A stretch of 64,000 nucleotides of DNA from Exophiala sp. HKRS030. Its lineage: Eukaryota; Ascomycota; Eurotiomycetes; Chaetothyriales; Herpotrichiellaceae. The notes beneath the pieces were generated by a model that was not told where the DNA came from, ran no database searches, and saw only the letters and a list, made by a program, of their open reading frames with translations. Numbering within the stretch: the stretch's first letter is position 1; every line of letters begins with the position of its first letter. Shown here one piece after another: positions 10,640-22,282 of the stretch. The DNA is taken from positions 62,001-126,000 of the forward strand of contig JAHWDD010000005.1 of NCBI GenBank assembly GCA_023897205.1, given 5' to 3'. A program made the position numbers and the translations under genes.

Positions 10640-12108
10640 CATGGGCGAGTCTGAAGCTCGAGAGCAATTTGCTAGAGGCAGACCAGAAGAAGCCACAATC
10701 GGGGTAACGGTCAAATCGGTTGTACATCTAGATCTCTCTCCCCTCCGACCCCCCTTTTTCTCAATCACACGCAAAAGGGGGCAGATTGAGTGTTCTGGTC
10801 TTGATGGTACGTGCGCAAAGGGGGACAAAGTATGGGACTTCTGTGGTGAATGCACTTTTCTTTCATTGATGACTTGTGATGTGGAAGGTGGTGGTGGTAA
10901 TGCACGGGTGCCCGATGATCGTAACACGCGACTCGGGGGCTTTCCACCTCGTGAGTACCTCATCTGTCCTTTTTACAAAGGCGACCGCACACTCACTTGT
11001 CAACTTGTATTTTGGAATTGTACGTAGTGTCTCTCTCACACCTCACCTCACGACTTTGCAACAATAGTGGATTTCCAATTCCATAAAGGGAGAAGGGAGA
11101 TTTGGGGGGGGGGGGGGGAAGATGTTGGTCAATCATCCCAAACCTGTTTCGATACTACAGTTCCGAATACCATGACGATTCTTCCGTGATGGTAAGCAGA
11201 CTTTTAACAAAACAAATTCGTACCTGAAAGAAGAAACTCCTTTCGACCTTTAGCCTTGTGCCGGTGAATTTGATGTAGATGTGCAGATCATGCAGAGTAA
11301 CCTCATTCAAGGGCCACCTAGTGCCACAAAAAAAAAGGAAACTGGCTTTATGAAATAGCAATCATCGAACGGAAAAATAGCACATTCACAGCAACTGCTT
11401 CAAGAATTCCAGAAGTTAACTCTTAGCACACAATGTTCTATGTCGATTAAGAATTATTCTTCTAGACAAGATGCATGCACTCTACAAGATGCAGCACCAA
11501 AGCCGTACAATAGCTCGACAGAATTACTCTGGATCACCCGTTGCTTTTGTCAAAGATAGAATATCGTGTGTGCAAATAAAAATACCCGACTGTTCGTCTT
11601 CGTTAGCCGATGGTCTCCAATCTCCATTATCCCCTTACTGGCTATCATATCCTTTTCAACGATAGCCACCCACCACGCAGATAGATGTACCTACAGATCG
11701 GTCTTCAAAAATCTCTGCTTTCCTGGAATAAAGGTCTGCAGCATTGGTCACCCTTTCGGCAATCACTGTCCATCATAGTTGTGCAGGACCTATCTGACTA
11801 GCACCTCCGTCGCATCTTACGACGTACAGTTGATGTACTGATTGTGCGCTTGTGCTCTACTCGTCAGAAACATATCATCATGCGAATGAAGAAATATCTG
11901 ACGGGTTGAACCGAGAGAAATATTTAACATGAAGGGCTGTCGAATGAAGCGTTGACCATGTCATGTGTTTCCCGGTACTGCAATACTGCGCTCCTTCCTA
12001 TCCTTGGTCGACTTGGATGTGCTCCGTCCCTGAGGTCATTGATAGCCGAAATATCGATCATGTGGATACTCAGTTAACGTATATAGCGTCCACCATCGGA
12101 CAGGGATC
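10640..12108. other. Spacer without a recognised gene
   Basis: About 1.5 kb between the tentative small gene and the 3' end of the Est1-type gene. It contains a run of 15 G at 11104-11118 and pyrimidine-rich stretches near 10735-10765. Small open frames here show no domain or splice support. Confidence 0.5.
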
Positions 12109-14608
12109 TCATACCACGTCTATCATGGAAGTATCTTCTCCATTCTCAAGACTGGCAGGGACCTGGAACGTATTGGTAAGAGAAACAGGTGGCAAAGCTT
12201 GCGTGAATTCCGTGCAAGAGAACTGTTTCGAGCTGCTGTCATAAGTGATATAGCGTTTCAACTGAACAAAAAGTTAGTGAGTCGTTAGAGCACGCGTTTG
12301 GGGTTTCTGCTTACCGAAGCAAGCCTCACACCAAGCCAGAGACACCTCTCTGCACGTGGTGCTGCATGACTTGGAAGCTCCAGTGTACGGTCATCCTCGT
12401 CCGTCACTTGTCCCTCGAAAAACTCCGGGTCATAATAGTGGCAATGAGACCATTTGAACCCCCGCATCAAGAAGTCCTCTGGTAATTGACGACCTGTACC
12501 TGACTGTTGTTGAGGAAAACCTGGGGCCTCAACTTCATTGTCAACCACACCAGACCTACTCATCGAGTTCAACGATAAAACCAATTTGTCCCATGGAACG
12601 TAGTTTTCGAGGTAGATGAGGGCTTCTGGAACATCCGATAGACCCCATAGAAATGACAGAGTGAAGTGCAGGAACGGGAGGATGTTCCTGTCTCCGACTT
12701 TGGCGGCAACGATAGAGATGCATTGGTACCAGACAGGCAGAACGTATGACGTTACTTCGTCTGAAGAAGAGAATTTGACCCCCGGTCTGTCACCAAGTGG
12801 CGCGGTAGCCTGGACAAAGTCTTGTAAATTGATAGGGTCTTTTTGTTCCCAGAATTTGCGGCGCATTTGAGATTTGGCCACAGGATCCTCAGAGGGGTTT
12901 GTGCCGGAGGGCTGGTCCGATTGTCCTTCCATTTGCCTTTGCTTGTTGTTCTCTGAGTCAGCACAAAGGGCTTTCCACAGGAAATTCTCGTCGGATCCGA
13001 AGTCGAGGATCATGGCAATAAGGGACGATGCCATTTCTGCTCCTTGAATCTTGAAGTTCGATCCTGTCCTGTTGATAGTGCCGTCTAACTCGGATGCAAA
13101 TCGACTGATGTGTAAACAATAATCATGGACAAATCCACGAGTGAAGAGGACGCCTGCCGCGGTGACCAGGCTAGTTTCTACCTTGAGGTACTTCTGACTT
13201 GTTGTCTCATACTTATCGAGGAAAGGAGAGAATAAGAGCATGATTGAGTCCCGAGCGTTCACAAATGGGATACCGCTAATGAGTGCCTTGGAATAATAAA
13301 ATAGCTGACGAACCACATTCGGTCTCGCTAAAACGGCCAAGTGATGCTGTATACGACCGGTCGTAGCCGAGCGATCGGCAGCACGATTATACCACATCCG
13401 GGCAACATTAGACCAGTTCTCCCGGTCCCGCATATCGGATTCTTCGATGGCCATCCGGTATCGAGCCAGGTCTCCTAGGCATTCTATCCATGTTTCATGA
13501 AAGGCAGGCACTGATTCCATCAACAGACCCATCATTTGATAAGCAAGATAAACGAAGCTGAGCATATGCTCCAGTGAGAACGGCAGTCGATGGCGGAGTA
13601 ACTCAAGGAAAGAGTGAATCCCATGTCTCCACATCCGGGCGGGCATGGCATACTTTGTTGGTAGCCGTCGAAGCGCTGGTGACGCTGTGGGATGTTGACT
13701 GGCCAAGAAGAAATCATGATGCTCGTGCAACAGGGTCCGGTGTAAGGCAATCAATGCCTGCCACTGCTCATTGGAGAGCTTGTTTGTAGTCTGGGACTGC
13801 TGCTGGCAGATCTCGACACACTTCTTCTCGACCATAACGAGGCCAGCGTAAATTCCTTTCACTTCGTTGACGAGTTGTTCCTGTGAGATAGGCCTTGTTT
13901 CAGGTTGCAGTAGCATCTTGGTGTCTCCTTCCAACGGACCATCCTGTGGTAGGCCACCGGAATGGAGGTGGGATGGCTGACGGGAGTGTGGCCTTGGACC
14001 CGAGGCAGGAGCCGGTGGGGGCAATTTGGGAGAAGATAATGGGGTTCTCTGGGTAGATCGATAGCCTTGCGATGGGGTTGGTGTCCGCGTGAGAGCAGGT
14101 GGGGGTGAGGTTGCATGAGACAGGGCCTGTTCGTGTCGGACTGAGAAGGGTGAGCCGGAGCCGCGATCGTCTTTTTTGTTTGGATAACAGGAGTCCTGGT
14201 CAACGGCGGGGCGTTTGGATCGCCTCATAGAGTCCGAAATCTGATTGCTGGTTCGATATTGATCCGCCAGGGTCAATTGATTGAATTCACTACTGGGCTC
14301 CTCCCTCGCATTTGACGGCTGCGACTGCAGTGGTCTCTGCTGTGAAGAGTCATGGGCTAACGAGTCACTCCAAGGCCGCCGTTGTTGTTGCGGTTGCTGC
14401 TGCCTTCCCTGGACCTGGAAATTACCCTCAAGCCTATGCACCAACATCACAATTAGACAGTGTTGAGGTCGGGCAGACCGCGAACCATGAAGGCGTACCT
14501 GGGACTTTTGTTGTTCGGTGATTTATTTGGCGACGCCGAAATAGGGTCATTCGGTCCTGGCGGCTGAGTGACTTCTGGCAAGCCTGATTTCCGTCTAAAC
14601 CATGACAT
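12109..14608 (-). CDS. Est1/SMG5-7-type DNA/RNA-binding-domain protein
   Basis: Three exons on the minus strand: 14608-14499, 14433-12315 and 12261-12109. Both introns have clear signals (65 bases, GTACGC donor with CTAAT branch and CATAG acceptor; 53 bases, GTAAGC donor with CACTAAC branch and TTCAG acceptor) and keep phase, giving about 793 residues ending at a TGA. The N-terminal third is Gln/Pro/Ser-rich. It is followed by an Est1-type helical core (VEKKCVEICQQQ, ALIALHRTLLHEHHDFFLA, then MPARMWRHGIHSFLELLR, and DLARYRMAI with ARMWYNRAA). In yeast Est1 and metazoan SMG5-7 this fold acts in telomerase recruitment or nonsense-mediated decay; which applies here is not shown by the sequence. 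Filamentous fungi carry several paralogues of this type. The start ATG at 14608 is the most likely one, though the frame is open further upstream. Confidence 0.75.
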
Positions 14609-17600
14609 AGGAACGGTTGCGACGGGAGATCTGGATGTCCTGGATGTTGTTGAGGGCGTTGTATGCTGAGATGGATAAATCATCTGCCAAGGCTCTACTG
14701 TGCTTATCACCCGTTAATACATTTTTGCCACGTGATTGACCCGTGAGCCATTTTCCAACAGCACGAAATGGAGAGGCCGGGCTAGAATCACATTGTGGGA
14801 ATCCGGTACGTACGACTTTGTAGATTGTGAAGAGGTCCTTCTGCAAGGTGGAAACCGTGGAGCTTCGAGGCGAGGTTGTCCGAGGGCCAGAAGAACCGGA
14901 AGTCAAGGAGATGTGAATTCAACAGGAATTATGGCTTGATGCTGGTGTTACGCAAACAACCTTGGTAGTTGAGATTGTCCCTCGCCCCGAGTTGTCAATG
15001 GACCTCAATAGCAGACACATGTGCGTTCTAGGAAAGGACTCAAAGAGACCTCGTTCAAGGTGAAGGACTGCCGATATCTTTTAAATGTACTCCGTAAGTG
15101 AGGCAGAACGATAATCCCAGCATTCGCCTACGGATTTGCAGGGCATCGAGACGTCCGCGCACTAAATGGTTGTGTCACATTAAGCGGGCGCGAAAGGCAT
15201 GCCACTCGGCTCGGATTGAAGATAATGTTCAACGCGCATAAAGGTGTGTTGGAAACGTCGCGCGAACCAAAAAGGCAGCCACTATTCCTCTTCGGATTGC
15301 GGCTCTGCGGGAGCTTGATTCGCGGCTTCCGCAGACGTCATCATGCCAAGACATAACAACAACACGAGTACCTTGCTCTCCTCGTAACGAGAAGATGTAC
15401 ATCAGATATTGTGGTGCCTACTGCGGAATGGTTAGAAAAGAAACAAAGTTCTTACTGTCATCTCTGAGGGATTTGGCACTCTTTATATGTCTCTAAACCA
15501 ACATCCCGATGTCCACGGGCTAGTCAAGCACCGCCTCCCACAGCCATCTTCGAAGCTGTACTCCGTATGCAAGATCGGATCGCCATACGGTGTGTTCCTC
15601 AATAGCAATGTAGGTAGGTCTTGAGCCTCATGATTGCTGTTAGTGTTATCCTTGATAGGTACCTCTAGGTTGGTAGGCTTGGTTAGGTTGCATGAGGCTT
15701 CAAGTGCCTCATGTACCTACTACGTAGGTAGGTATCCAAACCACCCATCCCAACAGCATCAAATAGCGCAAGGGTGCCCAAAAAAATGCTACGACTCATA
15801 TCGTCGAACGCGGGGTACTTCCTGCCTTCCTATCGCCCTCTTCCTGGAATTTTTCCCTGAAACCAGACCGTTGCCTATAGGACAGGGGTTACTCCTTATG
15901 CCGGGCGTGTTACACAATGAACCAGGTAGTCAGCAGACTGGGACCAGATCACGAATCAACCTCCCCATATCGAAATTCCCCCGTCGAAATCCAACACCTG
16001 GATTCGATTCACCTCCCAAAGGGCTTTGTACATCAAGGATCAGGTAATGAAGTTGAAGAGGCAAGTAACACATTTGCTGTCAAACTGATCCACAGCAAGT
16101 GAAGGGATTCTCGCCCCCAGAGTCTGTACACCACAAAGGGCGTAATGGCATCACAGGACATTATTTATTAGGCAGACCTCGTTCCCGTCAAGATTATGCC
16201 GATGCTAGCCGGTACTTTTCTTTATGATGGTGGCATCCTTCATGAGGCCAGCCTCACACTGAGGCTGACCGCGAACAACCACCAGGGATCGCTCTGTAAC
16301 GCCAACGATGGTGACGCCCTTCGCATCTTCGTTGAACATAATCGCTTTCAACCCCTGCGACCGGACGACACGTTGACGATAACAACACAGGTTCATATGG
16401 TCAGCCGGTTTTCGTGCTTCGAGAAAGTTGAAGAAGTGATTTCGGGAACACTGAAGAGGCGTCCATGTAGCAAGGATAAAAAGGACCCTGATTTGTGTGA
16501 TAAACTAGGGTCATTCCCTAGATGCCAGCGTTCATTGCACATGTACACATGGTAATTGGCAGAAGTAGGCTGCTGAAACTACGAAGAATGAACACGCACC
16601 ATAGCGGCAAATTCTTCGACCGACAGCTGAGAACCGACTATGTACCCATCTTTCAAGGTTCTAGAGAACGAGTAGGTGGAAGCAAACACCATTCCAGACC
16701 AGCATCTTGACTCCTCAGCATGTCTACGTTCCGTACCTCGTGCCAGCTCACCATATGGCATGAGCCGATGTGATCTGGCTACCGTGACTACCACGCACCT
16801 TTGAGCTGCAACGTTGCTTGACTCCGTTCCTGCATCTGATGTTCCCGCAGCAGCGTTTTCGGGTCGGATCGGACCCAAATCATCCTCGACGCTACAAACA
16901 GATCATAATCTTCGAGGACACACGAAGAACCTTTCTGTTGCGATACTCGGTGGTTAATGGGGTTGGGCTGTTGCAACTTCCGCATTTGAACCCCCCCTTT
17001 TGACCTTGTTCATACCTCAGGCGACCTTCATACCTTTGTAAGAAAAGGCAGCGTCCCGTCCTTTCTAGTGTTGTTCTCTCGCTACTAACGTCAGCTTTAC
17101 AGTGCAACGGGAAAAGAACCAACCTATATACATGCATATCAACTTTGCTGCACGCGACGTTATATTCAGACACGGGCGCTGCCCGTTGGTAAGCGGCGAT
17201 CCGCAAGATCTTTTCGGTGCTCATATTGGCTCGATCATCTTCCGCCTGGCTGCCTTTCGAACAGAAATTCTCTCACAAATAGCTCGTATACGTTAGCACC
17301 GAATTCGTCGAGATAAGGGCGAGCAACTTTATAAGCTCGGTGCGGCTGAACAGGTTGCGAGAATAGCGAGGTGAGGTGAGGTGAGATCTCGCATGGCATG
17401 GCCCTCCTCGAAGCCCTTCTCTCCCTCGTATGCTGCCGGAACCGCTCAGTACGCGGCACGAGAAGGCTACGAAGGCTAGCCCTTGGTGGGCAGATCTTTG
17501 TAATACCGATGTGTTTGATATAATGATATTACCTCTCAACCCAGGCGTTCAGCGAAGGCGTATTCCCGAGTTGACGGTGGTGGCCATCAGCCTGGTCGCC

Positions 17601-20297
17601 ATCCATCGATCACGTCCCCGAGCGCTGTCTCGAGATCCTGCGACCATTTAGCGGCCGAATATCCTACGATCTTGCTTCGGCGAACGGCCTCTCCCTTCTA
17701 CCTTAGATTTACCATATCAAGACATATTTATCAATCCTTGTCCTAACCGGTGAACATTCAGCCTTACTGAGGTCACCTGGGGCTGACACAGTAGTGGGAG
17801 GTTCTAGACTATTTCGTTGCCCACTCACAAAGGGCCGCAGACCACGCTCGGAGTCTCCCGAAGATGGTCCACAGCGTAAATCTGGAGTAATTACCTTACA
17901 GAATGTTCCATGATGGATCCTCCTTTCCATTCTTCACGAGCCCCTGCAGTCAAAATGCTTCACGTGAACCCAATCGGAAGCCTTGGGCAGAGCTTCGAAG
18001 CTTGACCTATTCGTATTCGCTTCGAGGCATTTCCTTTTCCACTCTGAACCTCCCTGTCTACCACCGGGCAAACTCCAAACAAGAAAACACTCGCGTACTA
18101 GCCAGCCTGATGACAGAAAGAATTACGTCGAAAACGAATGGATGGATGCTGCAACCGGAACCGGTCAAGCAGTATTCGGTGCAGTAGTTGATTTAAATAA
18201 AAGGCGTCCAAAGTATCCAATTTGGTAACCGAACTGTTTTAGCCCCCATCCGACCATTTTTGCTTCGTTTAAAGACCTCATGATCCGAGACAAGGCAAAC
18301 TTTTGCTGATGGTCTTCCTTGCCCAGCCGGCCTTTTTGTTTCTCTTCTTCCCCCCTCTACTCCATACATACGAGGTAAGGATATCTTTGGGGTTTGGCAT
18401 GTTTTAATTTCGCGATCAATGGGGACATTTGCCTTTTCCCGTTGTGCGTCAGGCGCCTCCTTGGAGCAGCCGCTTCTCGCATTTTCCTTTCAATCAACAT
18501 CATATCTCTTGGTCCCGGATGCGCCGCGTTCTGGACAATCACAAAATTGCTCTACGAATGGCTAACCTTCACCCTTGAAAGAAAGTGTTAGTAAGTCTCA
18601 TCAAAGTGTTATCCTCATCGGGACTCGATCGTTGCCCAAACGACCACAGCGTCAAGGCGTACGGACCCAGTCTTTCAATGTCTCCTTCAGCCTCAAACCC
18701 CGAGCTGCATGTTTTCGGTCAAGAAAGAAACCAAGGCCCTTCAAGGACCAGCATCACACTCTTCAAAGGGCATCATGTGTCGCGACCCGGTAGGTGAGAA
18801 TACAATGGGTCCAACAATTGTCTTCATGTGGGCGTCTCTGGACCTACTAACTACCTCTGGCAGAGAAAGGGCAACAACTTTTTCCCACCCCACGCGAGCC
18901 GCAATTCGCATGCAGACATGTTACATCACGTCCCTGGAGAACAACCTTACGTGAGTATACTTCAAGACTCGGACTGAACACTAGAAAAATTCACCGGTGA
19001 GCCAATGCTCTTAATTTTCGAGGCACCACTAGTTAGCCATGTTGACTACGTGTGTGCCGGACAAAGTGCAGGTGCAGGTGCATGTGCAGGTTGCAAAAAT
19101 GTGACACTTGTCATGTGGTTGAGACAACAAACATGTCGGTCCAAATGTGTCGGGAGGGAACTCGTCACATTCCAGCCCGGCCAAGCAGCCCCAGCCACCA
19201 GCCTTACCCGACCGTGTTTTGTGGCAGTTGAGATTGGATCGGATTTTGATTGCAATGCAATCCAGTGGGAATATCACATCATTGTCTGAACGAGTCATGC
19301 TGATTGTATGACGACGTGGCTAACCTGTCAATCAATGCACGACACTAAAAGGGGGACAAGAAGGCAAACTTTTTCGGAAGAGGAGGAGGTGGAGGTAGAG
19401 GTCAGGCACTCACTTGTGTACGTGGTGAGAGGGCATTGCTCGCGAACCGTGTCCCTGTATGATTGTGAGCGAGATGGGTAAACAATTGACCACAACATTG
19501 ACTGGGTTAGCAGGTAGGTTGAAAGAGAGAGAGGCAGATGTGAGTGCTGGGAGAGGAGGAGGAGGAGGAGGAGGAAGGTCCCGTTCGAAGCCTGGTCCTG
19601 TTTCTGAAGATTTTGGGCTTTTTTTACACACAGTATTTCTTGGACGGTGTCACTCCTGTACGCGAGTCGCTGTCCAACCCTCTATAATTCTTCCCCTACC
19701 ACAAGAGGCGTTTGTGGTACTGTATATTGGTGCCTGTCCCAATCTACGTGGACCGATGATTCACGGTTTTGCTCCAAGAAAAACTTCTCTCGAGCCAAAG
19801 AATGACAAATCAGACTTTACCCTGGGTCTCTTACTCTGGTAGTAGTCAAGACGGGCACGAAGAGATTGGGAGAACAGAGGCCTGGGGGGAAAACTCTACA
19901 AAGCTTCCAGTTTGAAGAAGAAGAAAAATTCCTCTACGAAACTCACGAATTCAATAAGATACACAAGTCGCATCCGCAAAACTCCTTGGAAAAGGACTTG
20001 TCTCTGTTCAACGGGTCTCAAAAAAAAAGAACACTCAAGCAGACCGCAGTAAGTGTCCGAGGGCATGGAGATGGAAAGACAGGTTCCAGCCCAACAACGC
20101 CTCACGCAATCGATAATGGGGCATACTGCTGATCAGCCAAGTCAGGTAGTTTGTACATAGTCGACGGATCAAAGGTCCAAGTTCAAGCGTCGGTTTCTCA
20201 TCTAGTGTTACCGTATATATACCATTACTGTACAATATATTTACTGGGTACCCAAAAATAATAATCTACCTATCTTTACAACCTGGGAGCTTTAGGT
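14609..20297. other. Gene-poor interval with isolated intron-like signals
   Basis: About 5.7 kb in which I recognise no protein family. It nevertheless contains at least two textbook introns on the plus strand: 17038-17102 (GTAAGA donor, TACTAAC branch, TTTACAG acceptor) and 18790-18863 (GTAGGT donor, TACTAAC branch, GGCAG acceptor). It also has a strong hairpin at 15691-15713, repeated TAGGTA/TACCTA units at 15600-15745, TACTCCGTA motifs at 15088-15096 and 15559-15567, a short GTGCAG tandem near 19068-19090 and seven GGA units at 19555-19575. The flanking exons give only short open frames. Spliced non-coding transcripts, small species-specific proteins or decayed genes are all possible. Confidence 0.5.
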
Positions 20298-21920
20298 TTA
20301 CTGCCTCTTCTTGATTGCCGGTTTTTCCGATTGAGACCTCGAGGACAACAACTGTGGAATCCTCAGCTTGAGCAAAACCCACACAAACCCCAATGCTATA
20401 GTGGCCAACGTCACCGACTCGATAATTTTTGAAGTTGCAGTCTCCGTGTCCAAGACGGGCACGGAGATGCGTTCGATGAGTCTCCCGCCGTCTGGTCCGA
20501 CTTCAGGGGCGGCAGGATCAAGGTGATAGAACATCGTCCTTGGCCCAAACAATCCATCGTACCCGAGATGGATCCTGTCAAAAGGGTTGACGGGGAACTT
20601 TGTGCCGTCTTCGGCGGTGCATGCCCAAAAGACAATCGGCCACGGAATTTCGACTTGAGACTGTCCTCCCGGGGTAGGCTCAAGGTACCGTAGATGGAGA
20701 GGAATCGTGACGTTCCACTGGCCAGGCGAAGAGTTTCTTGCTCCTCCGCCCTCCTCCGCCTCGTCCACATCTGGCGTAAGGATGTCGAGCAACATGTTCG
20801 AGCCCCATTTGTCGACGACGTAATCGGGGGCTTCGAGGTCCGTCTCTCCCGCGATGGAATGTAACTGTCCTAGGTTGTGGGACTTTTGAAACAGAGGGTC
20901 GTTGCTCAGAAAAGCATATTTGTCGGCGAAGAGGTGCGAAGGGAGGGTCAGATATGTCTGGAGCGCGCAGACGCTCCCTGGTGGTTTCGACTGCGGTTCG
21001 ACGAGAGCACGGGCGTAAGGGAAAGATATCTTCAGGATCGGATGGAGACCAGTCGGCTGGTCGAACGACACCGTGTATTGCTGGTCGCGTCGCTGTGCCA
21101 AGTCTAAGGAGTGATGGCGTGATGGAAAACTGAAGAGCGTGGCTTTGGGATGGTCATCGGTTCCGACCACGGTGAGAAAACCAGAGAGCTGGAGATCTGA
21201 AGGTTCGGTTGCGGGAGATGGACTGAGTATGCCAACCTCGACTTTGTCGTTTGGAGAGGACTGGATGTCAAGATTCCAGGCGTCAAAGGTCGTGAACTCC
21301 CCTATGGGATCGAAGATGACTTCTGGTTGTTTCGACCAGAGCACGGTCAATATGAGAGCGTGGGAGATGCTGTCATAGTCAAAGTCGACGGCGTCCGCCA
21401 AGTTTAGGAGAGAAGCTGTATGGATACATGAGACATCTGAGGGTGTGCAGATGGTCCGTTGGAGGTAGTTTGCCAGGTGTCTGACATTTGGGAGGAGACT
21501 GTAGTATTGTGATGAAGCCGTCTGGGCGAAACGTTCGGAAATCAAGGGCGGGCTGATAAAGGTCTCTTTGGCTGAGGCGCAACGTAGCTCGTCACCAAAG
21601 ACCTTGTGAAGGAGGCTGCATAGGTGGTCGGGTTGATCTTCTTTCAAGGGAGTATACTGGACGTGTATACCGGGAGATGTCCTGGATAAGAATGGCGGTG
21701 TGGTATGGTAGATATGTTCTCCGGTCCATCGTATATGAAGCTCGTGAGCTTCTCGGAGAACCTCTACTACTTCCTCCGGGAGTTCGTTGAGACCAAGTGT
21801 GAGTCGTTCTTCTCGAGCTGCTTTCAGGCCACCGAGTAGGAGTTGATTCTCGGAGACTTGAATGTCTGCCGGGTTCACTGCTCGACTTGGGTGAGTGATG
21901 AATGTCGCACGTCTGCGCAT
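20298..21920 (-). CDS. pbn1: Pbn1/PIG-X, subunit of GPI-mannosyltransferase I
   Basis: A single 540-residue frame from the ATG at 21920. Pbn1 is an ER membrane glycoprotein that works with Gpi14 (PIG-M) to add the first mannose to GPI precursors. The C-terminal half shows the diagnostic order: IPLHLRYLEP, a Gly-Gly spacer, VEIPWPIVFWAC, NPFDRIHLGYDGLFGP and TMFYHL. A single hydrophobic segment near residues 500-522 followed by a basic tail (ending KKRQ) fits a type I ER protein with a short cytosolic end. The family usually has one C-terminal membrane span, as here. Transcription is divergent from sec12, another early-secretory gene, 362 bases away. Confidence 0.85.
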   Translation of the reverse strand: MRRRATFITHPSRAVNPADIQVSENQLLLGGLKAAREERLTLGLNELPEEVVEVLREAHELHIRWTGEHIYHTTPPFLSRTSPGIHVQYTPLKEDQPDHLCSLLHKVFGDELRCASAKETFISPPLISERFAQTASSQYYSLLPNVRHLANYLQRTICTPSDVSCIHTASLLNLADAVDFDYDSISHALILTVLWSKQPEVIFDPIGEFTTFDAWNLDIQSSPNDKVEVGILSPSPATEPSDLQLSGFLTVVGTDDHPKATLFSFPSRHHSLDLAQRRDQQYTVSFDQPTGLHPILKISFPYARALVEPQSKPPGSVCALQTYLTLPSHLFADKYAFLSNDPLFQKSHNLGQLHSIAGETDLEAPDYVVDKWGSNMLLDILTPDVDEAEEGGGARNSSPGQWNVTIPLHLRYLEPTPGGQSQVEIPWPIVFWACTAEDGTKFPVNPFDRIHLGYDGLFGPRTMFYHLDPAAPEVGPDGGRLIERISVPVLDTETATSKIIESVTLATIALGFVWVLLKLRIPQLLSSRSQSEKPAIKKRQ

Positions 21921-22282
21921 TTTGAATGAATCAATGAGTCGAGAATGGCAACACAGATCGAGGTCAAGAATTGTTTGATCATGGGATACCGTCAGGTTGA
22001 GGTTGTGAGAAGCGGTCTTCGGTATTGGTTAGAAGTTGATGCCGAACCACTTACGACAATTATCGATAAACAAAAAAGTGTCCACATCATTGAAGTGACT
22101 GACGTCGCCTCTTTTTTCTTTGGTTTCAACCCCATTGACCTCCGTCCAGGTTTCCTTATTCTTGTAATCTTCTAATACTTATACTCCGTAAAACCTCGAT
22201 TTTATTTCTTATACCATGTCTACACCACCTAAATGATCTCCTAGCATTCTTACAGCACAAAACACCCTCTTTCCGACACATC
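21921..22282. promoter_or_regulatory. Divergent promoter region of pbn1 and sec12
   Basis: The 362 bases between two divergent ATG codons must hold both core promoters. One exact TACTCCGTA lies at 22182-22190, about 90 bases before the sec12 start. Pyrimidine-rich sequence precedes the sec12 ATG. Confidence 0.5.

Noticed and set aside
15280..15440. Minus-strand 54-codon frame with a nearby intron-like signal
   Set aside because: The intron would be only about 35 bases and brings a stop into frame at once; nothing else supports a gene.
16196..16555. 119-codon plus-strand frame that reads protein-like in part
   Set aside because: The opposite strand also reads open and protein-like over the same bases, and no domain or splice partner is visible.
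19555..19575. GGA tandem encoding a poly-Gly stretch in an open frame
   Set aside because: A seven-unit trinucleotide repeat without a supported gene around it; common in spacers.
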